A stretch of 64,000 nucleotides of DNA from Prevotella sp. (GTDB lineage: Bacteria; Bacteroidota; Bacteroidia; Bacteroidales; Bacteroidaceae), in NCBI GenBank assembly GCA_021636625.1, contig JAJWLX010000002.1, forward strand, positions 1 to 64,000. The letters are read 5' to 3'. A model generated the notes under the pieces. The model made no database searches. It was given only the letters and a program-made list of their open reading frames with translations, and was not told the origin of the DNA. Position 1 is the first letter of the stretch. The number at the start of each line of letters is the position of its first letter. Shown piece after piece: positions 42,468-50,633 of this stretch. The position numbers were made by a program, and so were the translations under genes.

Positions 42468-44741
42468 ATGAAAAGAAAATCACTTTTATTACTATTTGTA
42501 TGTCTCACCTTGCTGGCACATGCTGTCAAGGTGAACGTAAAGAATGCCGTAGATTTCGTCAATCCACTCGTTGGTTCTGATTCCAACCCAGAGCTTTCTA
42601 CAGGAAATACTTATCCAGCCATAGCAATGCCTTGGGGTATGAACTTCTGGGTTCCTCAGACCGGAAAGATGGGTGATGGATGGCAATACACCTATGCGGC
42701 TAAGAAAATCAGAGGATTGAAGCAGACTCATCAGCCAAGTCCTTGGATCAATGATTACGGTCAGTTCTCTCTCTTGCCTACCGTGGGTAAACCGGTCTTT
42801 GATGAGGCGAAGCGAGCCAGCTGGTTCTCTCACAAGGCAGAGAAGGCTACACCTTATTATTATAGTGTCTATCTGGCAGACTATGATGTAACGGCAGAGT
42901 TGTGCCCTACGGAGCGCGCTGCCTTGATGGCTTTCACCTTCCCGAAGACTGATCAGGCAAATGTGGTGATTGATGCCTTCGACAAGGGAAGTTGCATCCA
43001 GGTGATTCCTGCTGAACGGAAAGTAATCGGTTTTTCTACCCGCAACAGTGGGGGAGTACCTGATAATTTCCGCAATTACTTTGTCATCGAGTTCGATCAC
43101 GACTTTGATGCATTTGTCAGTGTGAAGGATGGTCAACTGATTTCTGCTAACGAACAGAAGGGAAACCACGTGGGTGCTATCATCACTTTCAAAACCAGTC
43201 AGCGTGGCGAAAAGATTCAGGCACGTGTAGCTTCTTCGTTTATCAGCAGCGCCCAGGCCATGCAGAATCTCAAGGAACTGGGACAGGCGGATATGAATCA
43301 GCTCAAACAGCAGGGCCGTCAGCGCTGGAACGAAGTTCTGGGAAAGATAGAGGTAGAGGATGAGAGTATCGATCATCTCCGTACTTTCTATAGCTGTCTC
43401 TATCGCTCGTTACTTTTCCCTCGTGCTTTCTACGAGAAGGATGCTGCTGGCGAAATCGTGCATTACAGTCCTTACAATGGTACGGTTCAGAAGGGCTATA
43501 TGTTCACGGATACTGGTTTCTGGGATACTTTCCGCTGTCTCTTCCCTCTTCTCAACCTGATGTATCCATCTGAAAACGTGAAGATTCAGGAAGGTCTTGC
43601 CAATACCTATAAGGAGAGTGGTTTCCTGCCAGAGTGGGCAAGCCCGGGGCATCGTGGCTGTATGGTAGGCAATAATTCAGCCTCCGTGGTAGCCGATGCT
43701 TATCTTTCCGGTTTACGTGGTTATGATATGGAAACGCTTTGGCAGGCTGTGGTTCATGGTACCCAGGCTGTTCATCCTCAGGTAAACTCTACCGGACGTT
43801 TGGGATATGAGTATTACAATAAGTTGGGTTATGTTCCATACGATGTGAAGATCAATGAGAGTGTAGCCCGTACCTTGGAATATGCTTACGATGACTGGTG
43901 TATCTATCAGTTGGGTAAGGCTTTGGGTAAGTCGGCTAAGGAGCTGAAGCCTTTTGCCAAGCGTGCGATGAATTATCAGAAGGTGTTTGATAAGGAAACG
44001 AAGCTGATGCGTGGCAGATTGAAGAATGGCAAGTTTATGTCTCCTTTCAATCCTCTGAAGTGGGGTGATGCCTTTACAGAGGGTAATGCATGGCATTATA
44101 CCTGGTCGGTATTCCATGATCCTCATGGATTAATCCAGCTGATGGGTGGTAAGGATGCTTTCAATCAAATGCTCGACTCTGTCTTTATCCTGCCTCCTGT
44201 CTTCGACAACAGTTACTATGGATATACGATTCATGAAATCCGTGAGATGCAGGTGATGGATATGGGTAATTATGCACACGGCAACCAGCCTATCCAGCAT
44301 GCCATCTATCTCTATGGCTATAGCGGTCAGCCTTGGAAGACTCAGTATTGGATTCGCCAGGTGATGGACAAGCTCTATACACCAGCCCCTGATGGCTATT
44401 GCGGCGATGAGGATAATGGTCAGACTTCAGCCTGGTATGTCTTCTCTGCGATGGGATTCTATCCTGTTTGTCCTGGTAGTGGCCAGTATGTGTTGGGAAC
44501 TCCTTATTTCAAGTCGATGAAGCTTCATCTGGAGAATGGTAAGGAAGTAGATATCCAGTCGGAGGGCAAGGGATGCTATGTGGATGAGATGTTACTGAAT
44601 GGCAATTCTTACCAGCATAACTATCTTGATATGAACTCTTTGATGCAGGGAACACAGATTACCTATCGTCTTTCTGAGCAACCAAACTTGCAGCGAGGTA
44701 CTCAAGAGGATGATGTACCTTATTCTTTTTCAAGAAAATAA
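42468..44741 (+). CDS. GH92 exo-alpha-mannosidase family protein, secreted
   Basis: 757 residues with signal peptide MKRKSLLLLFVCLTLLAHA. GH92 features include VNPLVGSDSNPELSTGNTYPAIAMPWGMNFW at the N-terminal beta domain, FWDTFRCLFPLLNLMYP, the conserved GDEDNGQTSAWYVFSAMGFYPVCPGSGQYVLGTP, and a C-terminal beta domain. Family enzymes are Ca-dependent inverting exo-alpha-mannosidases (1,2-, 1,3-, 1,4- or 1,6-). The gene is 54 bp after the regulator, with no clear promoter between, so it may be cotranscribed. A mannosidase beside a fructose-type sensor is unexpected; the true substrate is open. Confidence 0.9.
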   Translation: MKRKSLLLLFVCLTLLAHAVKVNVKNAVDFVNPLVGSDSNPELSTGNTYPAIAMPWGMNFWVPQTGKMGDGWQYTYAAKKIRGLKQTHQPSPWINDYGQFSLLPTVGKPVFDEAKRASWFSHKAEKATPYYYSVYLADYDVTAELCPTERAALMAFTFPKTDQANVVIDAFDKGSCIQVIPAERKVIGFSTRNSGGVPDNFRNYFVIEFDHDFDAFVSVKDGQLISANEQKGNHVGAIITFKTSQRGEKIQARVASSFISSAQAMQNLKELGQADMNQLKQQGRQRWNEVLGKIEVEDESIDHLRTFYSCLYRSLLFPRAFYEKDAAGEIVHYSPYNGTVQKGYMFTDTGFWDTFRCLFPLLNLMYPSENVKIQEGLANTYKESGFLPEWASPGHRGCMVGNNSASVVADAYLSGLRGYDMETLWQAVVHGTQAVHPQVNSTGRLGYEYYNKLGYVPYDVKINESVARTLEYAYDDWCIYQLGKALGKSAKELKPFAKRAMNYQKVFDKETKLMRGRLKNGKFMSPFNPLKWGDAFTEGNAWHYTWSVFHDPHGLIQLMGGKDAFNQMLDSVFILPPVFDNSYYGYTIHEIREMQVMDMGNYAHGNQPIQHAIYLYGYSGQPWKTQYWIRQVMDKLYTPAPDGYCGDEDNGQTSAWYVFSAMGFYPVCPGSGQYVLGTPYFKSMKLHLENGKEVDIQSEGKGCYVDEMLLNGNSYQHNYLDMNSLMQGTQITYRLSEQPNLQRGTQEDDVPYSFSRK

Positions 44742-44757
44742 ATGTCATTGAATCAAA

Positions 44758-44877
44758 ATATCGTTCGAAAAATGTGCAAAAATCGTTCATTTTTAGCAAA
44801 AAAAGTGCAATGTACTATTTTTTGCTATTTTTTGAACGATATTTATCCATGACTCTCGCTGAATCTTCATACTTTTG
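44758..44877 (+). promoter_or_regulatory. Operator-promoter with CGTTCA/TGAACG dyad, upstream of no protein gene
   Basis: The arm ATCGTTCA (44782-44789) pairs with TGAACGAT (44833-44840). Inside, AGCAAAAAA (44795-44803) pairs with TTTTTTGCT (44818-44826). An outer ATATCGTTC (44758-44766) also matches GAACGATAT (44834-44842). The -7 box TACTTTTG is at 44870-44877, 37 bp from the TGAACG half-site. The same half-site and spacing occur at the MFS transporter promoter. Confidence 0.65.
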
Positions 44878-44881
44878 CATC

Positions 44882-45205
44882 AGAAATTTGAAGTTAATAA
44901 ATTGTTTCAAGTATTTGAGGTAGTAATATTTGCAAGTTTTTAAGTTTAGTTTTTAATGGTTTAAAAGTTTAAGGTTTAGTAAGTTCATAGGTTTAGTAAG
45001 TATATAGGTTTTAGTTATTTAGGTTTATAGGATTGTTTTTCAGAGGTAATTAGTTTCTTTTAGGTAAAAGGTTGTTTAGGGAATACTTTAGTTAGTTGTT
45101 TTAGATAGGTTTATAGTTAGTTTTGGGAAAATGAATAGTTAGTTTTTGGGAAAAAACAGTAAAAATGAAAAAGCAGCTGCAGGAATATGCCTGTCAGCTG
45201 CTTTT
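44882..45205 (+). ncRNA. Candidate C-depleted non-coding transcript
   Basis: Between the promoter at 44870 and the hairpin at 45169-45205 there is no plus-strand protein gene. From 44882 to 45156 I count about 6 C against about 60 G, with recurring TAGGTTTA/TTTAGTAAGT/TAGTTAG words. The hairpin AAAAGCAGCTG/CAGCTGCTTTT could end the transcript. This could be an RNA gene, a relic leader of deleted genes, or low-complexity filler. Expression is not shown by sequence alone. Confidence 0.35.
45169..45205. terminator. Terminator downstream of dinB (bidirectional)
   Basis: AAAAGCAGCTG (45169-45179) pairs with CAGCTGCTTTT (45195-45205). On the minus strand the hairpin is followed by T-rich sequence, fitting the end of dinB, 75 bp past its stop. 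Confidence 0.75.
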
Positions 45206-45279
45206 CACTTTCTATTCGGGGCTTATCTCCTTTTCTTCTTTCATTTCATCTCCTTCTCATCTCCTTCTCATCACCTTTC

Positions 45280-46401
45280 TCATTCTTTCCATTCCTCAAA
45301 CTCGAGTTCCAACTCCCGGTACTCAGGTTTCAGGGTACTGTTCTCCTTGTCTTCCTTCCTGGCTTCTTCTGAGGTGGCATTACTTACGGATAGGCCCAAC
45401 AGACGGATGGGGCGGATCGAAGAGTAATCCACCAGTTGAAGCAGTCGCTTGGCAAGGGGAAGGATATCGTCCTTTTTCGTCAGAATCTTCTCCTGAGAGA
45501 TGCTGCGGGTAATCTGGGTGAAATCCGAGAACTTCACCTTTAGGGTTAAGGTCCTTCCTTCGAAACCGCTCTTGGCGATTCGCTCCAGCAGTTCAAGAAC
45601 CGTATGGTAGAGTTCGATAATCACTGCCGACTTGGCATAGATATCCTCCAGGAAAGTCTGTTCGCATCCCACGGATTTGCGTTCCCGATAGGTGATGACG
45701 GGGCGTTCGTCTATACCTCTTGCAAAATGGTAGAAGATATGTCCGGCTTTCCCGAATACTTCTACGAGATGTTCTTCGGAAACTTTCCGTAGGTCGGCAC
45801 CATTGTAGATGCCCATGAAGTGCATCTTCTGTAGGGTCTTCTTGCCTACGCCCCAGAAATCCTCTACAGCGAGCTGGTTGATGAAATCGAGAGCCTTATC
45901 GGGATGGATGGTGCAGAGCCCGTCTGGCTTTCGGTAATCGGATGCCACCTTGGCGAGAAACTTGCAGTAGCTGATACCTGCCGAGGCTGTGAGACCTGTT
46001 GCCTCCTTGATACGGACCTTGATTTCCTTGGCGATATCCACCGCCAGTTCTATCCCTTTCTTGTTGTGAGTGACATCCAGAAAGGCTTCGTCAATGGAGA
46101 TGGGTTCGATGAGGTCGGTATATTCCTGAAATATCTGATGTATCTGATGGGATATTTCTGCATAATAGTCATGTCGGCAGGGCACGATAATAAGATCTGG
46201 ACAGCGCTGCTTGGCTTGAACGATGGATTGTGCCGAATGAACGCCCCATTTTCGAGCTTCATAGCTGGCTGTAGAAACCACACCGCGGGGACCGTCGAAG
46301 CCTACCGCTACGGGTTTGCCCCTCAGTTCGGGATTGTCTCTTTGTTCTACCGCTGCAAAGAAAGCATCCATGTCGATATGTATAATCTTCCGTTCTTCCA
46401 T
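45280..46401 (-). CDS. dinB: DNA polymerase IV (Y family)
   Basis: 373 residues. Catalytic motifs are IIHIDMDAFFAAVEQRDNPEL (metal-binding Asp), PVAVGFDGPRGVVSTASYEARKWGV and EPISIDEAFLDVT (SIDE box). HhH region FWGVGKKTLQKMHFMGI and the little-finger domain (about 240-345) follow. It is an error-prone translesion polymerase. The charged C-terminus (LELEFEEWKE) lacks an obvious canonical beta-clamp motif, though RLLGLSVSN-type segments are nearby. It is transcribed against the surrounding fructan genes from its own promoter (46449-46456). Confidence 0.95.
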   Translation of the reverse strand: MEERKIIHIDMDAFFAAVEQRDNPELRGKPVAVGFDGPRGVVSTASYEARKWGVHSAQSIVQAKQRCPDLIIVPCRHDYYAEISHQIHQIFQEYTDLIEPISIDEAFLDVTHNKKGIELAVDIAKEIKVRIKEATGLTASAGISYCKFLAKVASDYRKPDGLCTIHPDKALDFINQLAVEDFWGVGKKTLQKMHFMGIYNGADLRKVSEEHLVEVFGKAGHIFYHFARGIDERPVITYRERKSVGCEQTFLEDIYAKSAVIIELYHTVLELLERIAKSGFEGRTLTLKVKFSDFTQITRSISQEKILTKKDDILPLAKRLLQLVDYSSIRPIRLLGLSVSNATSEEARKEDKENSTLKPEYRELELEFEEWKE

Positions 46402-46448
46402 TGTCTATATGTTTTGCACTTTTTATTAATTGTGTGCTTTATTTGTTG

Positions 46449-46456
46449 CAAAAATA
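46449..46456 (-). promoter_or_regulatory. -7 promoter element (TATTTTTG on minus strand) for dinB
   Basis: Plus strand CAAAAATA, 48 bp upstream of the dinB start. It is back-to-back with the operator of the outer-membrane receptor gene. Confidence 0.6.
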
Positions 46457-46503
46457 CGAATTATTTCTTTCTTATGCAAATCTTTTCTTTTATTCTTATT
46501 AAT

Positions 46504-46600
46504 ATTCGTTCATCTGCTGGCAATTATGTTTCATTGAACGAATTTTTGTATCTTATGAAATGATTTTTAAACCTGTTGTTTATTCCTTTATATAATTTTG
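46504..46600 (+). promoter_or_regulatory. Operator-promoter of the outer-membrane receptor (CGTTCA/TGAACG dyad)
   Basis: ATTCGTTCA (46504-46512) pairs with TGAACGAAT (46535-46543). The -7 box TAATTTTG is at 46593-46600, exactly 58 bp from TGAACG, the same spacing as at the GH32 promoter. The leader carries AAACAATAATGCTAAC, also shared with the GH32 and MFS leaders. Confidence 0.7.
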
Positions 46601-46648
46601 CACCAGAAATCAAAACAATAATGCTAACAAAATTAAACGAATAAAGTT

Positions 46649-48943
46649 ATGATCAACTTTTTGAACGGAAAGAGCGCAGCCATGATGCTTGCACTTTCAT
46701 TAGTTAATGTTACAGCAGCTTTAGCACAAGATGAGAATGCTAAGGAAGAGGGTAATCGTAATGTGATGCTCAATGCAGCCAGTGCGAATGGTCCTCGTGA
46801 GATTCAAATAGGCTTGCCTTCTGCCGACGTCAATGTATTGGAGAATGGATTGCCTGTTTCTTATGCAACCAATCCTCACTCTGTGAATACCATCTGGCGT
46901 GGCGATGCAAGTTTGAGCCATCAGGGATTGCTCAAGATTGCGGAGACAGCCATCACTACCGGTAACATTGGTTATGCCGTGAATTCTTTTACTCAGAAAG
47001 GTCAGAAAGGTTTCAATGGTACTCTGAATTATAAGAGCAATCACTTCGGATTGCAGGAATTCTCTTTGAATATGAATGGTGATTTGGGTAAGGACTGGTA
47101 CTACAGCTTTAATATGTATCAGGATTTCGACCCGGGAACCTTTAAGATTAAGTCAACTCCTTATCAGGACCGTACTCAAATTTACAAGGCGCTCCTCACC
47201 AAGAAGTATAACGGCAACCGTGGTGAATTTACCGCTATGTATAAGTATGCCAACAGTCATAATGTATATAACTATGCCACCCAGAGTGCTCCATTCATTT
47301 ATGTAGGTGATGGAAGCGTGAAGGAGTATGGCAACTTCAAGCTCGGTACCACCTCTTATCTTCCTATTGATAACGAGATGACTTATCGCGATATGCGTAC
47401 TGGTGAGTTGAAGCAGACTTCTCTCTATGATGCCTGTCTGAACAAGGCAAGCGAGGTTACCCTGATGAACAACTACCGCTTTGACAACGGTTTGAACTGG
47501 AAGGCAACCCTGAAGTACGACCATTCTCGTGGAGCGATGGTTTATCAGACTCCGATGTCTATCATCGATTTGAAGAGTGATGCCAATAAGGGCGTATATA
47601 ATTATATGTATCGTGATATCGATGGACAAACCAAGTCTTACGATGGTCAGTATGTGCAGACCCGTATGTCTTGCCTCAATTCCGGAACCATTGATGAGGC
47701 TCTCTTCACCACCGAACTCAGCAAGAAATTCAGTACTTCCACCTTCCGCATCGGCATGAACGAGTGGTTCTACCATATCGATTATTGCTCAAATACAACC
47801 ATGTATGATCAGAGTGTTCCATCTGATGGCAGTTATGCGTTGCGTGTCTGGGATGCTAACCAGCGCAACAGCTATTTCTACGATTTCAACAAGAACGCCT
47901 CTGAGTATTACAAGGGAAGCGAAAACAAACTGGCTCTCTACTTCACCCACGATTGGGATGTGACCAATAAGTTGAACCTCTACTATGGTGCACGTTTGGA
48001 GTGGCAGAAGCTGAAGGGTGAAAACGCAGCCGTGAAGAATGCAAACGGTGATTTCGTAGGTCGTTTTGCCGATTATCATCTCGGTGCTACGGCAGCAGAT
48101 GGAACCAAGATTGCACCAGCAGACTTGAGTTACAACTGGTTGAACTACGATTTCTCTGTAGCAGCAACCTATAAGTTGACCGATAACTTCGGCTTCACGG
48201 GCGATTTCACTTACATTGTGCAGCATCCTAAGTTCGAGGCTTTTGCTCCAGCTACATTGCCAAATACGGATAAGATTTCTGTGCCACTCGGTCGTGCAGG
48301 TATCTACTACAATAACTCATGGTTGAGTTTGACATCGTTGTTCTCTTACATCTCAAAGACCAACAACAACTCAACTCTGAATTTGCAGCATGGCAGTGAG
48401 ATCAAGGCAGCTCCTTTGACTTACGATATCCAGACATGGGGATGGACAACCGACGCTGTGGCTCATCCATTCAAGGGATTCGATTTCCACTTCCTCTTCA
48501 CTTATCAGAAGCCAACTTACAAGAAGTATGAAACCAGCATCACCTTCAGCGATGGCTATGTTGGCAAAATCAACGCCACTGGCAATATCGTAGCAGAGAT
48601 TCCTCAGATTCTCATCGAGTTGGACCCAAGCTACATGATTACCAAGGACATTAAGCTCTGGACCAGTTTCCGTTACTTCAGCAAGACCTACGCCAACATC
48701 AACGAGGCATATTACTTCAACGGTCACTGGGAGACTTTCGGAGGTTTGAACTGGCAGGCAACCAAGCGTCTGGCTCTCGGTTGCACGGTGGTCAACTTCT
48801 TGAATCAGACTGGTGCCAAGGGTAGTATTGCAGGTGCCGAGCTTATTACCAAGGATGAGGCTAAGGGAATCAAGAATCAGATTATGACGGGTAGCTATCT
48901 TCGTCCATTCACTGTAGAATTCACAGCTTCGCTGAAGTTCTAA
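46649..48943 (+). CDS. TonB-dependent receptor-like outer-membrane barrel, putative fructan/sugar uptake
   Basis: 764 residues with signal peptide MINFLNGKSAAMMLALSLVNVTAALAQ. Plug-like sequence (GPREIQIGLPSADVNVLENGLPV...GDASLSHQGLLKIAETAITTG) sits at about 50-115 and long alternating beta strands follow. The C-terminal FTVEFTASLKF is a typical barrel-insertion signal. It lacks the N-terminal carboxypeptidase-like domain of SusC proteins, and there is no SusD partner. The shared operator with GH32 and the sugar transporter suggests it imports fructose or fructo-oligosaccharides. TonB box and substrate are not evident by eye. Confidence 0.72.
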   Translation: MINFLNGKSAAMMLALSLVNVTAALAQDENAKEEGNRNVMLNAASANGPREIQIGLPSADVNVLENGLPVSYATNPHSVNTIWRGDASLSHQGLLKIAETAITTGNIGYAVNSFTQKGQKGFNGTLNYKSNHFGLQEFSLNMNGDLGKDWYYSFNMYQDFDPGTFKIKSTPYQDRTQIYKALLTKKYNGNRGEFTAMYKYANSHNVYNYATQSAPFIYVGDGSVKEYGNFKLGTTSYLPIDNEMTYRDMRTGELKQTSLYDACLNKASEVTLMNNYRFDNGLNWKATLKYDHSRGAMVYQTPMSIIDLKSDANKGVYNYMYRDIDGQTKSYDGQYVQTRMSCLNSGTIDEALFTTELSKKFSTSTFRIGMNEWFYHIDYCSNTTMYDQSVPSDGSYALRVWDANQRNSYFYDFNKNASEYYKGSENKLALYFTHDWDVTNKLNLYYGARLEWQKLKGENAAVKNANGDFVGRFADYHLGATAADGTKIAPADLSYNWLNYDFSVAATYKLTDNFGFTGDFTYIVQHPKFEAFAPATLPNTDKISVPLGRAGIYYNNSWLSLTSLFSYISKTNNNSTLNLQHGSEIKAAPLTYDIQTWGWTTDAVAHPFKGFDFHFLFTYQKPTYKKYETSITFSDGYVGKINATGNIVAEIPQILIELDPSYMITKDIKLWTSFRYFSKTYANINEAYYFNGHWETFGGLNWQATKRLALGCTVVNFLNQTGAKGSIAGAELITKDEAKGIKNQIMTGSYLRPFTVEFTASLKF

Positions 48944-48964
48944 TTAGTTCAAACATAATAAGAT

Positions 48965-49003
48965 AAGGCAGTACTATATAATAATGTATAGTGCTGCCTT
49001 TTT
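48965..49003 (+). terminator. Terminator after the outer-membrane receptor
   Basis: AAGGCAGTACTATA (48965-48978) pairs with TATAGTGCTGCCTT (48987-49000), with one G-U, followed by TTT. Confidence 0.9.
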
Positions 49004-49125
49004 CTTGTTTGGATTTTGAACTTTGGAGAAAACGCTGTTTTCCATTAATCATACTTAATAAAATAGGTGAAAAGAGTGTTTTTATCAGTCATGATTAATA
49101 AAATAGAGGAGTTTTAGTGTTTGTC

Positions 49126-49229
49126 TTCCTAAAAACGTCCGTAAAAGAAAAGTTTTAGGAATCAATTCCTAAAACTTTCTAAATAATCGTACTTTTAGTA
49201 TGTAGATTCCTAAAAAATATGTATATTTG
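49126..49229 (+). promoter_or_regulatory. Promoter of the DUF4143 ATPase with four TTCCTAAAA sites
   Basis: TTCCTAAAA occurs at 49126, 49166 and 49207, and inverted at 49153-49161. The inner two are part of a perfect 14-bp inverted repeat (49149-49162 with 49165-49178, 2-nt centre). The -7 box TATATTTG is at 49222-49229. The site at 49207 lies just upstream of the -7 box, where repressors often bind. Confidence 0.6.
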
Positions 49230-49254
49230 CAGCATGACATGTAAAAATACAAAA

Positions 49255-50457
49255 ATGAAGAGAATAGAACGACATAACTATCTGAAAAAGCTGATAGCTT
49301 TCAAGGATAAAAAGCTTATCAAGGTGATAACAGGCATCCGCCGTTGTGGTAAATCGACCATTATGGAGATTTATCGTGACTGGCTGATAGCTCATGGAGT
49401 AACGCAAGAGCAAATCATCTATCTCAATTTTGAGGACTATGACTATTTTGAATTGCGAGACCCAAGAAAACTATATTCTTATGTCAAACCTTTGATCCAG
49501 CAAGATAAGATGACTTACATCTTTTTTGATGAGATACAGTATGTCACGGATTTTCCGGATATCATCAATAGTCTTAATCTGAAGCCAACAGTTGATTTAT
49601 ATGTGACGGGTTCGAATGCCTACATGCTTTCTAGCGAGATAGCTACACTCTTGTCTGGTAGGTATGTAGAGATTGCGATGCTTCCGTTGTCTTTCAAGGA
49701 GTATGCGGAAGGTATCGGTGGTACGGACCATCTTTCACAGACATATATAGAATATGTGAGCAAGAGCAGTTTCCCATATACATTGGAGTTGGATACGGCG
49801 AATGAGATTAGCGATTACTTGAATGCTGTTTACAATACGATAGTGGTAAAGGACATTATGAGTCGAAATAAACTTTCTGATGTGATGATGTTGGAGAGCG
49901 TGATACGTTTTACGGCAGATAATATCGGCAATATTCTCTCGACGAAACGTATTGCAGACTTGATGTCGGCTGATGGGCGAAAGATTGACCAAAAGACCGT
50001 GGAGAAATACCTGTCAACCCTTTGCGAGTCTTTCTTCTTGTATGAAGTGAAGCGATATAACATCAAGGGTAAGCAACTCCTCAAAACATTGGGAAAATAC
50101 TATCTGGTGGATATTGGTTTGCGACGTATGTTGCTTGGCTCTCGCTCTTTTGATGCAGGGCGCATTTTGGAAAATATCGTTTTTCTGGAACTCTTGCGTC
50201 GGCAGAAGAAAGTGTATATAGGCAAGATGGATAACTTGGAGGTTGATTTTGTTGCTATCGACGAGAATGACTTAACCTATTATCAGGTAGCTGCAACGGT
50301 AAGGGATGAGAAGACCTTGAAGCGTGAACTTGCTTCGCTTCAGCAAATCAAGGACCAATATCCCAAGTATATCTTGACGCTCGATGAAGACCCGACGGCA
50401 GATTATGATGGTATCAAGCGAATCAATGCGTTGAAATGGCTGATGGGGGAAGTATAG
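49255..50457 (+). CDS. AAA_14/DUF4143 family ATPase
   Basis: 400 residues from ATG 49255. Earlier in-frame ATGs at 49219 and 49234 precede or touch the predicted transcription start. Walker A is GIRRCGKST, Walker B is YIFFDEIQYV, and an arginine-type motif lies in YVTGSNAYMLSSEIATLLSGRYVEI. The C-terminal DUF4143 domain (about 195-400; RRMLLGSRSFDAGRILENIVFLELLRR...YIGKMDNLEVDFV) resembles a restriction-endonuclease fold. The function of the family is unknown. The unit is monocistronic with a distinctive palindromic control region, and sits between two fructan-regulon genes without sharing their operator. Confidence 0.85.
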   Translation: MKRIERHNYLKKLIAFKDKKLIKVITGIRRCGKSTIMEIYRDWLIAHGVTQEQIIYLNFEDYDYFELRDPRKLYSYVKPLIQQDKMTYIFFDEIQYVTDFPDIINSLNLKPTVDLYVTGSNAYMLSSEIATLLSGRYVEIAMLPLSFKEYAEGIGGTDHLSQTYIEYVSKSSFPYTLELDTANEISDYLNAVYNTIVVKDIMSRNKLSDVMMLESVIRFTADNIGNILSTKRIADLMSADGRKIDQKTVEKYLSTLCESFFLYEVKRYNIKGKQLLKTLGKYYLVDIGLRRMLLGSRSFDAGRILENIVFLELLRRQKKVYIGKMDNLEVDFVAIDENDLTYYQVAATVRDEKTLKRELASLQQIKDQYPKYILTLDEDPTADYDGIKRINALKWLMGEV

Positions 50458-50490
50458 TCTTGTTGTCACCAAGGAGATGTGAGAAAAAGA

Positions 50491-50586
50491 ATCGTTCATG
50501 CACTGCAAAAAATGTTGCATGAACGATTTCTTGTATCGGATGAAACGAAATTGATATGATAATTCCTGTTTTATCCTTACCTTTGC
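50491..50586 (+). promoter_or_regulatory. Operator-promoter of GH32 (13-bp perfect CGTTCA/TGAACG dyad)
   Basis: AATCGTTCATGCA (50491-50503) pairs perfectly with TGCATGAACGATT (50517-50529), 13-nt spacer. The -7 box TACCTTTG (50579-50586) is 58 bp from the TGAACG start at 50521. The leader has AAACAATAACGCTAACAAT. The hairpin might also terminate the upstream ATPase gene. Confidence 0.75.
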
Positions 50587-50633
50587 AGCAGAATTTTAAA
50601 CAATAACGCTAACAATTTAAAAAAGAAAAAATC

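Noticed and set aside
45146..45512. Several plus-strand frames of 60-115 residues
   Set aside because: They overlap each other in different frames, lie antisense to dinB, and are Ser/Phe-rich low complexity.
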